Source: Achromobacter aegrifaciens (lineage in GTDB: Bacteria; Pseudomonadota; Gammaproteobacteria; Burkholderiales; Burkholderiaceae_B). Taken from it: a stretch of DNA of 64,000 nt. The stretch is from the NCBI RefSeq assembly GCF_902859735.1, contig NZ_CADIJY010000002.1, forward strand, positions 310,001 through 374,000, written 5' to 3'. Under the pieces are notes generated by a model, which was given only the letters and a program-made list of their open reading frames with translations, had not been told where the DNA came from and searched no databases. Shown piece after piece: positions 41,799 to 50,204 of the stretch (positions within the stretch are counted from its first letter, which is position 1; the number at the start of each line of letters is the position of its first letter). The position numbers and the translations under genes were made by a program.

Positions 41799-42209
41799 TC
41801 AGCCCGGAATGACCGCGGTCACGTCGATTTCCACCAGCCATTCGGGCCGTGCCAGGGCCGAGACCACGATACCGGTGGAGACGGGGAACACGCCCTTGAG
41901 CCAGCGGCCAACCACGTTGTAGACCTCTTCGCGGTAGCGCACGTCGACCAGATAGACGGTGAGCTTGCATATGTGCGAGAGTTCGCTGCCGCATTCCTGC
42001 AGCAGCATGGCGACGTTGGCCATGGCTTTTTCGGCCTGGGCGGCCACGTCGCCGACGCCCACCGATTCCCGGGTGTCCAGGTCCTGGCCGATCTGGCCGC
42101 GCAGGAACACGGTGTTGCCGGCGATCACGGCTTGGCACAGGTCGTTGTCCAGGCGTTGTTCGGGATAGGTTTGGCGAGTATTGAATTTGCGGATGCGGGT
42201 GTGGGCCAT
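41799..42209 (-). CDS. RidA-family enamine/imine deaminase
   Basis: The 136-residue protein has the RidA/YjgF pattern: VIAGNTVFLRGQIGQDLDT, AEKAMANVAMLLQECGSELSHICKLTVYLVDVRYREEVYNVVGRW and SALARPEWLVEIDVTAVIPG. RidA proteins hydrolyse reactive enamines/imines from amino acid metabolism. The key Arg of RidA proper is replaced: SALARPEWLVEI has the Arg before Pro, as in sub-families with narrower or unknown activity. It sits between the ABC ATPase and the ArgE-like gene. Confidence 0.88.
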   Translation of the reverse strand: MAHTRIRKFNTRQTYPEQRLDNDLCQAVIAGNTVFLRGQIGQDLDTRESVGVGDVAAQAEKAMANVAMLLQECGSELSHICKLTVYLVDVRYREEVYNVVGRWLKGVFPVSTGIVVSALARPEWLVEIDVTAVIPG

Positions 42210-42254
42210 ATTGAGTCCTGATGCGGGCGGATGGATCTGGCGGCTATCCGGCCG

Positions 42255-42998
42255 TCAGTGGGGAAGGATCTTGGAAAGAAAACGGCGCGCCTGGGGGCTG
42301 GCCGCGTCGCGGAAGAAGCTGTCCGTGGGGCAGTCCTCGATGATGGCGCCGTCTTCCATGAAGACCACGCGATTGGCCACGCGGCGCGCAAAGCCCATCT
42401 CATGGGTGACGACCATCATGGTCATGCCTTCCTCGGCCAGCTCCACCATCACGTCCAGCACTTCATTGACCATCTCGGGGTCCAGCGCGGAGGTCGGTTC
42501 GTCAAACAGCATGGCCATCGGATCCATCGAGAGCGCGCGGGCGATGGCTACGCGCTGCTGCTGGCCGCCGGACAGCTGGCCCGGATGCTTGCCGGCATGG
42601 GCGGACAGGCCCACGCGTTCCAGCAGCGCGCCGGCCTTGGCGCGGGCCGAGCCGATATCCCGCCCCAGCACGATCTGCTGCGCCAGGGTCAGGTTGCGCA
42701 TGATGTCCAGGTGCGGAAACAGCTCGAAGTGCTGGAACACCATGCCGACCTTGGTGCGCAGCTTGGGCAGGTCGGTGGCGCCCGTCACCGAGGCGCCGTC
42801 GATCAGGATGTCGCCTGCCTGGATCGGTTCGAGCGCGTTGACGGTCTTGATGAGGGTGGATTTGCCGGAGCCGGACGGCCCGCAGACCACCACGATCTCG
42901 CCCCGGTTCACGCGCGTCGAGCATTGCTTGAGCACCTGGTGGCTGCCGTAGAACTTGTCCACGCCGCGGATTTCGATGATGGGGGCGGGCGCGTTCAT
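42255..42998 (-). CDS. Polar amino acid ABC transporter ATP-binding protein
   Basis: The 247-residue ATPase has Walker [11 protein letters not shown]-loop VFQHFELFPHL, signature [15 protein letters not shown] and Walker [14 protein letters not shown] followed by the switch His in VVTHEMGFA. It is close to GlnQ/HisP-type ATPases and serves the two permeases upstream. Its start overlaps the ureohydrolase stop (ATGA). Confidence 0.95.
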   Translation of the reverse strand: MNAPAPIIEIRGVDKFYGSHQVLKQCSTRVNRGEIVVVCGPSGSGKSTLIKTVNALEPIQAGDILIDGASVTGATDLPKLRTKVGMVFQHFELFPHLDIMRNLTLAQQIVLGRDIGSARAKAGALLERVGLSAHAGKHPGQLSGGQQQRVAIARALSMDPMAMLFDEPTSALDPEMVNEVLDVMVELAEEGMTMMVVTHEMGFARRVANRVVFMEDGAIIEDCPTDSFFRDAASPQARRFLSKILPH

Positions 42999-43954
42999 TT
43001 GTCGTAATGCCCTGCGCGGATGGACGCGCCGATGAGATTGAGGATCAGCCGGCCGGCCGTGATGCAGGAAATCTGGTTCAGGTCCTTTTCGGGCTGGATT
43101 TCGACGATGTCCATGCCCACCACGCGGCCCTTGCGCACCAGGCCGTGGATCAGCTTGCGGGCCTGGACGAAGGTGACGCCGCCCGGGGCCGGGCCGGCGA
43201 CCGCCGGCATGGTGGCGGGATCCATGCCGTCGGCGTCGATGGTCAGGTAGTAATTGCCGCCGTCCGGAATGCGCTCGAGCACCGCGTCCATGCCGATGTC
43301 ATGCAGTTCGTAGGCGGTGACCAGTTCGGCGCCATAGGCGCGCGCCGCTTCCAGCTCTTCGGGGCGGCCGCTGCCCTGGGCGCGCAGGCCGATCTGGATG
43401 ATGCGGTCCACGTGCGCCATTTCGGAGGCGCGCCGGATAGGGCTGGACAACCCGTCGCGCACGCCGTTGACGTCGTCGCGCCAGTCCAGGTGGGCGTCGA
43501 TGTGCACCAGCGTGATCGGACCCTGCTGGTCCAGGCCGCGCAGGACGGGCGTGGTGATGCCGTGGTCGCCGCCCAGCACGATGGGCACGGCGCCCGCGGC
43601 GGCGATGCGCCGCACCGCGGCCTCGGCGCGTTCATAGTGTTCGCCGCGGGGCTTGGACAGGTCGGGGATGATGTCGCCGCAATCCACGAAGCGGATGTCG
43701 TCGCGGCCTTGCAGCAGCGGCCCGTCGATGTCGAAATCGTAGTGGCCGGGGCGGCGCACCACGCGGTCGGTCGCCTGGCGGATCGCCGTGGGCGCATTGG
43801 TCTGGTCGTTGCTGAAGTCCGCGGCCGAATAGGGCGAGCCGTAGGGCATGCCCAGCACGGCGACATCGGCCTGCAGGTTTTCCAGGTCCAGCGCCAGCGT
43901 GGAGTACAGCAGGGTGGGGTGGCCGGTGCGGGGAGGGACCGTATAGGTGCTCAT
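42995..43954 (-). CDS. Agmatinase-family ureohydrolase
   Basis: The 319-residue protein has the binuclear Mn motifs of ureohydrolases: LGGDHGITTPVLRG, HIDAHLDWRDD and TIDADGMDPATMPAVAGPAPGG. These match agmatinase/guanidinobutyrase-type enzymes, which split a guanidino compound to an amine and urea. It lies inside an amino-acid ABC operon between permease and ATPase genes and is coupled to the latter, so the importer probably brings in its guanidino substrate. Agmatine, guanidinobutyrate and related compounds cannot be told apart here. Confidence 0.9.
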   Translation of the reverse strand: MSTYTVPPRTGHPTLLYSTLALDLENLQADVAVLGMPYGSPYSAADFSNDQTNAPTAIRQATDRVVRRPGHYDFDIDGPLLQGRDDIRFVDCGDIIPDLSKPRGEHYERAEAAVRRIAAAGAVPIVLGGDHGITTPVLRGLDQQGPITLVHIDAHLDWRDDVNGVRDGLSSPIRRASEMAHVDRIIQIGLRAQGSGRPEELEAARAYGAELVTAYELHDIGMDAVLERIPDGGNYYLTIDADGMDPATMPAVAGPAPGGVTFVQARKLIHGLVRKGRVVGMDIVEIQPEKDLNQISCITAGRLILNLIGASIRAGHYDK

Positions 43955-43981
43955 GTTCTCGTTTCCTTGATGGTGGGAGGA

Positions 43982-44644
43982 TCAGGCCTGGCGCGTCTTG
44001 CGGCGGACCAGGGTTTCCAGGCGGCGGCCCGTGCCGGCCATCAGCACGCTGCACACCCAGTAGATGAGGGCGGTGGTGCCCAGCACTTCCAGGTAGGCGA
44101 AGGTGTTGGCCGTGAGCAGATTGCTCTGGTAAGTCATTTCCGGCAGGCTCATCACCGAGAAGATCGCCGAGTCCTTGAACATCATGATGACCAGGCTGGT
44201 GGTGGGCGGGATGAGAAAGCCGAACAGCTGGGGCACGACGATGTAGCGCTGCGTCTGCCAGTAGGTCATGCCCAGCGACAGGGCGGCGCTGGTCTGGCCG
44301 CGCGGCACGCTCTTCAACGCGGCGCGCAGCACCTCGCAGAAGTAGCCGCCGGTGTAGAAGGCGGTGCAGCCGATGGCGACCGACATCGCCGAGGCCGGCA
44401 CCCCCAGCTTGGGCAGGCCGAAGAACGACAGGTACACGAGGATCAGGTACGGGATGTTGCGCACCAGTTCGACGTAGGCCAGGGCCACTGGCCGCAGCAG
44501 GCTGCGCGACTGCGCGGCATAGGCCGCGATCGTGCCGATCAGGATGCCCAGCGGAATTCCGATGAGACTGACCAGGGCGGTGATCCGCAGGCCCTTGAGC
44601 AGGACCGGGACGGACTGCCCGACGATGGAGAGATCAATGGGCAT
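43982..44644 (-). CDS. Amino acid ABC transporter permease (HisM/GlnP type)
   Basis: The 220-residue protein has five predicted helices with LLKGLRITALVSLIGIPLGILIGT at the start, the conserved LAYVELVRNIPYLILVYLSFFGLP, and an EAA loop (ALKSVPRGQTSAALSLGMTYWQTQRYIVVPQLFGFLIPPTTSLVIMMFKDSAI). It overlaps the other permease by about ten bases and forms the heterodimeric pore with it. Confidence 0.94.
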   Translation of the reverse strand: MPIDLSIVGQSVPVLLKGLRITALVSLIGIPLGILIGTIAAYAAQSRSLLRPVALAYVELVRNIPYLILVYLSFFGLPKLGVPASAMSVAIGCTAFYTGGYFCEVLRAALKSVPRGQTSAALSLGMTYWQTQRYIVVPQLFGFLIPPTTSLVIMMFKDSAIFSVMSLPEMTYQSNLLTANTFAYLEVLGTTALIYWVCSVLMAGTGRRLETLVRRKTRQA

Positions 44645-45314
44645 TGGGCAGCATCCTGGACACGCGGCGCTCGCACAGGCGCGAGGCGGCCGACAGGCAG
44701 AAAAGAATGATGAAGTACACCGCGGCCGTCACGGTGAACACCTGCAGCGGCAGGTCGCTTTGCAGCGTGGCGTTGCGCGCCACGGTGGCCAGCTCCGGAA
44801 CGGCGATGATGGACATCAGCGACGAGGCCTTCAGCAGTATGGTGAGTTCGCTGGTCAGGGGCGGGATGGCGCGGTAGAACACCTGCGGCAGCAGCACGTG
44901 GCGCCAGATCTGCCGGCTGCGCATGCCCAGCGCGCGCGCGGCCGCCACCTGGCCGGGCGACAGCGTGCCCAGCGCCCCGCGCAGGATCTCGACGATGTAG
45001 GCGCTGGTGTTACAGGCCAGCGCGCCGATCCCGGCCGCCAGCGGCGACACGGAGATGCCCAGCAGGGGCGGCACCACGTAGTAGGCGATCAGCATATGGA
45101 TGAGCGCGGGCGTGCCGCGTATGGCGCTGACCCAGAACATGACCAGCCCGCGCAAGGGCGCGTAGGGGGACAGGCGCGCCAGCAGCAGCGCGACCCCCAG
45201 GCAGATGCCGATGGCGAACGCCGCCACCGATGCCGCCAGGGTGATCGCCGTGCCCGAGACGACGCCGTGCAGGAACGGCGCCAGGGCGCCGTTCTGATTC
45301 AACCAATCCAGCAT
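44634..45314 (-). CDS. Amino acid ABC transporter permease (HisQ/GlnP type)
   Basis: The 226-residue membrane protein has FLHGVVSGTAITLAASVAAFAIGICLGVALLLARLS, FWVSAIRGTPALIHMLIAYYVVPPLLG and the EAA loop GALGTLSPGQVAAARALGMRSRQIWRHVLLPQVFYRAIPPLTSELTILLKASSL. It follows the binding-protein gene by eleven bases and pairs with the next permease. Confidence 0.94.
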   Translation of the reverse strand: MLDWLNQNGALAPFLHGVVSGTAITLAASVAAFAIGICLGVALLLARLSPYAPLRGLVMFWVSAIRGTPALIHMLIAYYVVPPLLGISVSPLAAGIGALACNTSAYIVEILRGALGTLSPGQVAAARALGMRSRQIWRHVLLPQVFYRAIPPLTSELTILLKASSLMSIIAVPELATVARNATLQSDLPLQVFTVTAAVYFIILFCLSAASRLCERRVSRMLPNAH

Positions 45315-45325
45315 GGGAGGTCCGC

Positions 45326-46177
45326 CTAGATCGCGCCGTCAGGCAGGTAGTTGGCGCGCGGCGTGTCCATGGGGGCGCCGAACCACTTCTTCTGCAGCTC
45401 CAGCAGTTGGTTGCTGGCGCGTAGTTCGTCGAAGGTGTCGTTGATGAACTGGCGGATCTCCAGGTCCTTGGGGTTGGCGACCCATGCCAGCAGCTTGGCC
45501 TGGCCGATCTCGCCGGCGATGCGGAACGCTCCCGGCTGCTTGCGCATCTGCACGGCCGCGATGTTCGAGGGCATCAGCGCCACGTCCACGGTCTTGTTGG
45601 CCAAGGCGTTGGAGACGTCCGGGTAGGCCTGGAACAGCTTGGTGTCGGCATAGCCCTTGCCGTTCTTTTCCTTCAGCCGCTTTTCGAATTCTTCGGCCAC
45701 CGGCTGGGAAGACGAGCCCATCTGGGTCCCGATAATCTTGCCGGCGATATCCATGTCCTGCTTGATGGACGCATCGTCCACCCGCACCATCAGCACCGAA
45801 CGCACCACGCCCACGGGCTGGGTGAAGGCGAAGCGGCGGGCGCGTTCGGGGGTGATGCCCACGCTGGTCGCGACAAAATCGAACTTGCGCGACATCAGGC
45901 CCGGCAACAGACCCTGGAACGGCAGGTTCATCTGTTCCAGCTGCACGCCGAGCTTGGCCGCCATCAGCTGGAGCACGTCGTGCCCATAGCCCACGACCTT
46001 GCCGTTCTCGACGAATTCGAACGGTTCGTAGGCGGCTTCTGTGCCCACGGTCAGCTTGCCGCGCTTCTTGATGTCGGCCAGCGATCCGCCCTCGGCGTAG
46101 GACAGCGAGGGCAGGGCCAGCGCGGCCCCGGCTGCGAGCGTAGTCGCGACAAAACGCCTTCTGGACAGGTTCTGCAT
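45326..46177 (-). CDS. Amino acid ABC transporter substrate-binding protein (SBP_bac_3)
   Basis: The 283-residue protein has a Tat-like signal (QNLSRRRFVATTLAAGAALALPSLSYA) and the family-3 binding fold: KRGKLTVGTEAAYEPFEFVENGKVVGYGHDVLQLMAAKLGV, FDFVATSVGITPERARRFAFTQP and VSNALANKTVDVALMPSNIAAVQM. The start is the ATG six bases after AAGGGA; an ATG eight codons upstream lacks one. It heads the operon that includes a ureohydrolase, so a cationic or guanidino amino acid ligand is plausible. Confidence 0.93.
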   Translation of the reverse strand: MQNLSRRRFVATTLAAGAALALPSLSYAEGGSLADIKKRGKLTVGTEAAYEPFEFVENGKVVGYGHDVLQLMAAKLGVQLEQMNLPFQGLLPGLMSRKFDFVATSVGITPERARRFAFTQPVGVVRSVLMVRVDDASIKQDMDIAGKIIGTQMGSSSQPVAEEFEKRLKEKNGKGYADTKLFQAYPDVSNALANKTVDVALMPSNIAAVQMRKQPGAFRIAGEIGQAKLLAWVANPKDLEIRQFINDTFDELRASNQLLELQKKWFGAPMDTPRANYLPDGAI

Positions 46178-46321
46178 GATTTTTCCCTTGTATGTCGTCA
46201 TGGTTCCGGCACTGGGCCGGCGGATATCCCTTGCGGAATGTGCCGGGGTCTGCGCCCCTGGACGCCAGTGCTGGACCCACTGTATCTGCCGGGTTGGGTT
46301 GTGAAAAATGATTTTTTTAGT

Positions 46322-46345
46322 GGTATGGTTTCGAAAACCGATACC
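46322..46345. promoter_or_regulatory. Inverted repeat GGTAT-N14-ATACC in the LysR/SBP gap
   Basis: The dyad lies about 18 bases before the TTG start of the LysR gene, in a locally AT-rich part of the 185-base divergent gap. Its core contains TTTCGAAA. LysR proteins often bind and repress at such sites by their own genes while activating the divergent operon. Confidence 0.5.
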
Positions 46346-46362
46346 TTTTCAGAGCCGCCGCC

Positions 46363-47235
46363 TTGTCCCGTCCCGAGTTCACCGAACGCGACCTGCGTTC
46401 CCTGCGGATCTTCTGCGCCGTGGCCCAGGCCAACGGCTTCGCGGCGGCGGAAAAACAGCTGCATATGTCCAAGGCGTCCATCAGCCGGCACGTGCGCGAG
46501 GTCGAGGAAACCCTGGGCGTGCGGCTGTGCGACCGCGGCCCCTCGGGCTTTGAACTCACGCAAGCTGGCAAGGTCGCCCTGGAGCTGGCCCGCGATGCCC
46601 TGAAATCGCTGGAGCGGATCCGTCCCGAAATCGACGCGGTGCGCGGCGTGCTGTCGGGCACCCTGTCCATCGGCATGGTCGAGCACGTCATCACCGACGC
46701 CGACTGCCATATCCCGGAAGCCCTGGCGGCCATGCGCGTCGAGGCGCCCGACGTCAAGGTCGAACTCACCGTCATGACCTTCAACGAGCTGGACCAGGCG
46801 CTGCGCGAGCGGCGGGTGCAGGTCGCCATCCGCGGCATGTACCGGCGGGAAAGCGGCTTCAACTATCAGCGGCTGTTCATCGAGCGCCACCAGATCTTCG
46901 TGGCGCGCGGCAGCGTGCGCCAGGCCCGCGACCTGCCGCTGGTCTACCGTTCGCACCCATTCGTGCACGACGCGCTGGGCGTTTACGGCTTTGCCCGCGG
47001 GCCGGAGGCCACCGGGCTGGAGGCCATCGCCATGCTGGTGTCGTCCGGTCACTGCGTGGGCCTGCTACCCGCCCACTACGCAGATTCGGTCTCGCGCCGC
47101 CACGCCCTGACCCGCCTGCCGGGCGGACCCACCTACGAAAACACCCTCTGCGCGATCACCGAGGTGTCGCGCCCGGGCTCGCGCGCCGTGGAGCTGTTCC
47201 TGCGCCTGCTGGAGCGTTTCCACCCGGCGCAATAG
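46363..47235 (+). CDS. LysR-family transcriptional regulator
   Basis: The 290-residue protein has the winged helix TERDLRSLRIFCAVAQANGFAAAEKQLHMSKASISRHVREVEETLGVRLCDRGPSGFELTQAGKVALELAR and a LysR effector domain (GTLSIGMVEHVITDADCHIPEALAAM). The start appears to be TTG, since no ATG or GTG opens the frame before the helix; no clear ribosome site is seen. It is divergent from the guanidino/amino-acid operon and is its likely regulator. Confidence 0.88.
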   Translation: MSRPEFTERDLRSLRIFCAVAQANGFAAAEKQLHMSKASISRHVREVEETLGVRLCDRGPSGFELTQAGKVALELARDALKSLERIRPEIDAVRGVLSGTLSIGMVEHVITDADCHIPEALAAMRVEAPDVKVELTVMTFNELDQALRERRVQVAIRGMYRRESGFNYQRLFIERHQIFVARGSVRQARDLPLVYRSHPFVHDALGVYGFARGPEATGLEAIAMLVSSGHCVGLLPAHYADSVSRRHALTRLPGGPTYENTLCAITEVSRPGSRAVELFLRLLERFHPAQ

Positions 47236-47351
47236 CGCACGCCAGCCCGGGTCCGCGCCCGCGGTCGCGGGGGAGGCTAAAATACCGGCTCGCGGCTTTT
47301 TGACTGGCCATTCCGGCATTCTTCATTCTTGCGCCCGGCGCATCCATAACG

Positions 47352-48143
47352 ATGAAAAAACTGACAGCTGTACTCCTCGCTTCCGCAACCGCGCTGCTGA
47401 CCGCTTGCGGTCCCAGCGACAATGCGCCCGCCGCCAGCGCGCAGGCGCCTGCCGCCGCCAAGAAGGTCGTGGTTGGCCTGGATGACAACTTCCCGCCGAT
47501 GGGTTTCCGCGATTCGAACAACCAGATCGTCGGTTTTGACATCGACATGGCCAAGGAAGCCAGCAAGCGCCTGGGCCTGGAAGTGGAGTTCAAGCCCATC
47601 GACTGGAGCGCCAAGGAAGCCGAACTCAACGGCAAGCGCGTCGACGTGCTGTGGAACGGCCTGACCATCACCGAAGAGCGCAAGAAGAACATCAGCTTCA
47701 CCGCGCCCTACATGGCCAACCACCAGATCATCATCGTCGGCAACGCCTCGCCCGTGAAGCTCAAGGCTGACCTGGCAGGCAAGGTCGTGGGCGCCCAGGA
47801 CGGCAGCAGCGCCACCGACGCCATCGCCAAGGACCCGGTCGCCGCCCAGATCAAGGAAGTCAAGAAGTTCGGCGACAACGTCACCGCGCTGATGGACCTG
47901 GCCGCCGGCCGCCTGGACGCCATCGTGGTGGACGAAGTGGTGGGCCGCTACCTGATCAGCAAGCGCGCCGGCGAATACCGCGTCCTGGACGAGAACTTCG
48001 GCACCGAAGACTACGGCGTCGGCGTGCGCAAGGACGACACCGAGCTGCTGGGCAAGCTGGACAAGACCCTGGATTCGATGAAGCAGGACGGCACCGCCGG
48101 CCGCATCGCCACCCAGTGGTTCGGCGCCAACATCATCAAGTAA
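47352..48143 (+). CDS. Amino acid ABC transporter substrate-binding lipoprotein
   Basis: The 263-residue protein has a lipoprotein signal (MKKLTAVLLASATALLTACGPSDN, lipobox LTAC) and the family-3 fold: KKVVVGLDDNFPPMGFRDSNNQIVGFDIDMAKEASKRLGLEVEFKPIDWSAKEAELNGKRVDVLWNGLTITEERKKNISFTAPYM. It resembles cystine/polar amino acid binding proteins. No Shine-Dalgarno sequence is obvious. A permease and an ATPase follow, so this is a complete importer. Confidence 0.93.
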   Translation: MKKLTAVLLASATALLTACGPSDNAPAASAQAPAAAKKVVVGLDDNFPPMGFRDSNNQIVGFDIDMAKEASKRLGLEVEFKPIDWSAKEAELNGKRVDVLWNGLTITEERKKNISFTAPYMANHQIIIVGNASPVKLKADLAGKVVGAQDGSSATDAIAKDPVAAQIKEVKKFGDNVTALMDLAAGRLDAIVVDEVVGRYLISKRAGEYRVLDENFGTEDYGVGVRKDDTELLGKLDKTLDSMKQDGTAGRIATQWFGANIIK

Positions 48144-48197
48144 GGGGCGGGCGGCGTCCGGGGCCATTGGGCCCGGGCGTCCCGGCCTGTATTTCGC

Positions 48198-48229
48198 AGC
48201 CCGCCGCGGCGCCATGCGCCAGGCGGGCT
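48198..48229 (+). promoter_or_regulatory. Stem-loop between binding-protein and permease genes
   Basis: AGCCCGCC (48198-48205) pairs perfectly with GGCGGGCT (48222-48229), and an inner GGCGC-CAT-GCGCC continues the stem. No T-run follows. Such intercistronic hairpins often protect the upstream mRNA or cause partial termination, giving more binding protein than permease. Confidence 0.65.
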
Positions 48230-48286
48230 TACTCATGAAACGATCTTGCCCTGGCGTCCGCGGACGCTGACGGCGCGAACCCAAGC

Positions 48287-48940
48287 ATGGACTACGTACT
48301 CTCCCTATTGGGGCCACTGGCGCAAGGCGCGAAAGTCACCTTGACGCTGTTTTTCATCACGCTGGCGCTGGCCGTCCCGCTGGGCCTGGTGCTGGCGCTG
48401 GTGCGGATTTCCAAATGGCGGCTGGCCAGCAGCCTGGTTAACGGCTACATCTGGCTCATGCGCGGCACGCCGCTGATGCTGCAGATGCTGTTCATCTACT
48501 TCGCGCTGCCGTTCGTGCCTGTGATCGGCATCCGTCTGCCGGACTTTCCCGCCGCCGTGGTGGCCTTCGCGCTGAACTACGCGGCCTATTTCGCCGAGAT
48601 CTTCCGCGCCGGCATCCAGTCGGTGGACCGCGGCCAGTACGAGGGCAGCAAGGTCCTGGGCATGACTTATCTGCAGACCCTGCGCCGCATCGTGCTGCCG
48701 CAGATGGTGCAGCGGGTGCTGCCGCCCATGAGCAACGAGACCATCACGCTGGTCAAGGACACCTCGCTCATCTACGTACTGGCGCTCAACGACATTCTGC
48801 GCACGGCGCGCGGCATCGTGCAGCGCGACTTCACGACCACGCCGTTCCTGGTTGCCGCCGCCTTCTATCTCATCATGACGCTGATCCTGACGTGGTTCTT
48901 CCAGCACATGGAAAAGCGCTATGCCAAATATGACCAGTAA
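48287..48940 (+). CDS. Amino acid ABC transporter permease
   Basis: The 217-residue protein has the typical opening [62 protein letters not shown] and the EAA loop [50 protein letters not shown]. It is the only permease in this operon, so the pore is probably a homodimer. It overlaps the ATPase gene by 20 bases. Confidence 0.94.
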   Translation: MDYVLSLLGPLAQGAKVTLTLFFITLALAVPLGLVLALVRISKWRLASSLVNGYIWLMRGTPLMLQMLFIYFALPFVPVIGIRLPDFPAAVVAFALNYAAYFAEIFRAGIQSVDRGQYEGSKVLGMTYLQTLRRIVLPQMVQRVLPPMSNETITLVKDTSLIYVLALNDILRTARGIVQRDFTTTPFLVAAAFYLIMTLILTWFFQHMEKRYAKYDQ

Positions 48941-49715
48941 TTCTCCGTCCGCGCGTCCCGTCATGATCGAGGCCCGCGAAATCATCAAGTCGTTCGGCTC
49001 CAACCGCGTGCTGGACCGGGTGTCGCTGACCCTGGGCCAGGGCGAAGTGGTGGCGGTGATCGGACCGTCCGGCTCCGGCAAGAGCACCTTCCTGCGCTGC
49101 CTGAACCACCTGGAAACCATCGACGAGGGCAGCATCGAGGTCGAAGGCGAGGCCATGGCCCGGGCCGTGCCGGGCGGACGCAGCCAGTACGCCAGCGACG
49201 CCGACGTGCGCCGTATCTGCCGCAAGATGGGCATGGTGTTCCAGTCGTTCAACCTGTTCCCGCACATGACCGTGCTGCAGAACATCATCGAGGCGCCCAT
49301 CACCGTCAAGGGGATGAGCCGCACCCAGATCGTTCCCAAGGCGGAAGAGCTGCTGCGCAAGGTCGGCCTGCTGAACAAGCGCGACAACTATCCGACGCGC
49401 CTGTCCGGCGGCCAGAAGCAGCGCGTGGCGATCGCCCGCGCGCTGGCCATGGAGCCGGACATCATGTTGTTCGACGAGCCCACCTCGGCGCTGGACCCGG
49501 AACTGACCGGCGAAGTGCTGCGCACCATGAAGCAGCTGGCCGACGAACGCATGACCATGCTGGTCGTCACTCATGAAATGGGCTTTGCGCGCGAAGTCGC
49601 GCACCGGGTCATCTTCATGGACGAAGGCCGCATCATCGAGGAAGCGCCTTCGGCGGATTTCTTCCGCGCCCCGCAAGAGGCGCGCAGCCGCGAGTTCCTG
49701 GCGCATATGCTCTGA
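48921..49715 (+). CDS. Amino acid ABC transporter ATP-binding protein
   Basis: The 264-residue ATPase has Walker [11 protein letters not shown]-loop [11 protein letters not shown], signature [15 protein letters not shown], Walker [14 protein letters not shown] and switch His in VVTHEMGFA. An insert [27 protein letters not shown] after the first beta sheet is seen in some GlnQ-like ATPases. The start overlaps the permease end; GGAAAAG precedes it. A later ATG at 48930 is possible. Confidence 0.94.
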   Translation: MPNMTSNSPSARPVMIEAREIIKSFGSNRVLDRVSLTLGQGEVVAVIGPSGSGKSTFLRCLNHLETIDEGSIEVEGEAMARAVPGGRSQYASDADVRRICRKMGMVFQSFNLFPHMTVLQNIIEAPITVKGMSRTQIVPKAEELLRKVGLLNKRDNYPTRLSGGQKQRVAIARALAMEPDIMLFDEPTSALDPELTGEVLRTMKQLADERMTMLVVTHEMGFAREVAHRVIFMDEGRIIEEAPSADFFRAPQEARSREFLAHML

Positions 49716-49737
49716 GGCGTCTGCGTTGCAGGACAAG

Positions 49738-49758
49738 GCCCGCTCAGGCGGGCTTTTT
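49738..49758 (+). terminator. Rho-independent terminator after the amino-acid ABC operon
   Basis: GCCCGC-TCAG-GCGGGC forms a strong six-pair stem with a four-base loop, followed directly by five T. It lies 22 bases after the ATPase stop. The reverse strand lacks a T-run, so it does not serve the convergent siderophore operon. Confidence 0.85.
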
Positions 49759-49777
49759 CATTTCTCAGCGGTGCTTG

Positions 49778-50188
49778 TCATTGCCGGGAGGTACCCAGGG
49801 AAGAGCAGACCGTCTCTGCGATGAGCGCAAAGGGCAGCTTCTGGGCGCTGCGCGGGAGCTGGGCGGAACGGAAGCCGTCGGCCAGCCAGTCCTCCACGGT
49901 ATGTTCCGGCCGCTCTTGCGGGGAGGCCGCCGCCACCGTCTTGGGTACGGAGATGGCAAGCAACAAGGACTCCTTTTTCGCGTAGTACCTGGCGGTGGAG
50001 GAAAAGCCTTCTGGTCCGTAGTCGGTGATGCTGCCGCCGATCCACAACTCGATGTCGATGGTCCGCAGGCCGGCGACCTCCAGGTCGGCCAGCGCGGACT
50101 TCAGCCTGGGCCGCAGCAGGACGATTCCCGCGAGCCAGGCCACGCCGGCCTCGGGGCCGCCCATTTTTCCACTCAAGGAAACTTCCAT
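49778..50188 (-). CDS. Small protein of unknown function at the end of the siderophore transport operon
   Basis: I do not recognise this 136-residue protein. It has AGGAG five bases before its ATG and starts 16 bases after the stop of the siderophore ATPase gene, so it is probably cotranscribed. It is soluble in appearance, with no signal peptide, membrane helix or Cys pair. Notable segments are DLEVAGLRTIDIELWIGGSITDYGPEGFSSTARYYAKKESLLLAISVPKTVA and EHTVEDWLADGFRSAQLP. The mix of acidic and aromatic residues recalls small immunity-type or regulatory proteins, but that is only an impression. Expression with the iron genes suggests a role under iron limitation. Confidence 0.7.
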   Translation of the reverse strand: MEVSLSGKMGGPEAGVAWLAGIVLLRPRLKSALADLEVAGLRTIDIELWIGGSITDYGPEGFSSTARYYAKKESLLLAISVPKTVAAASPQERPEHTVEDWLADGFRSAQLPRSAQKLPFALIAETVCSSLGTSRQ

Positions 50189-50204
50189 TGACACTCCTGA
50201 AAAG

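Noticed and set aside
47300-47328. TTGACT-N17-TCATTC as a promoter for the second amino-acid ABC operon
   Set aside because: The -35 is fair, but the -10 matches poorly, so it is not listed as a feature.
48921-48964. Alternative later starts for the amino-acid ATPase gene
   Set aside because: ATG codons at 48930 and 48963 are possible, but the first ATG has GGAAAAG upstream and the usual overlap with the permease.
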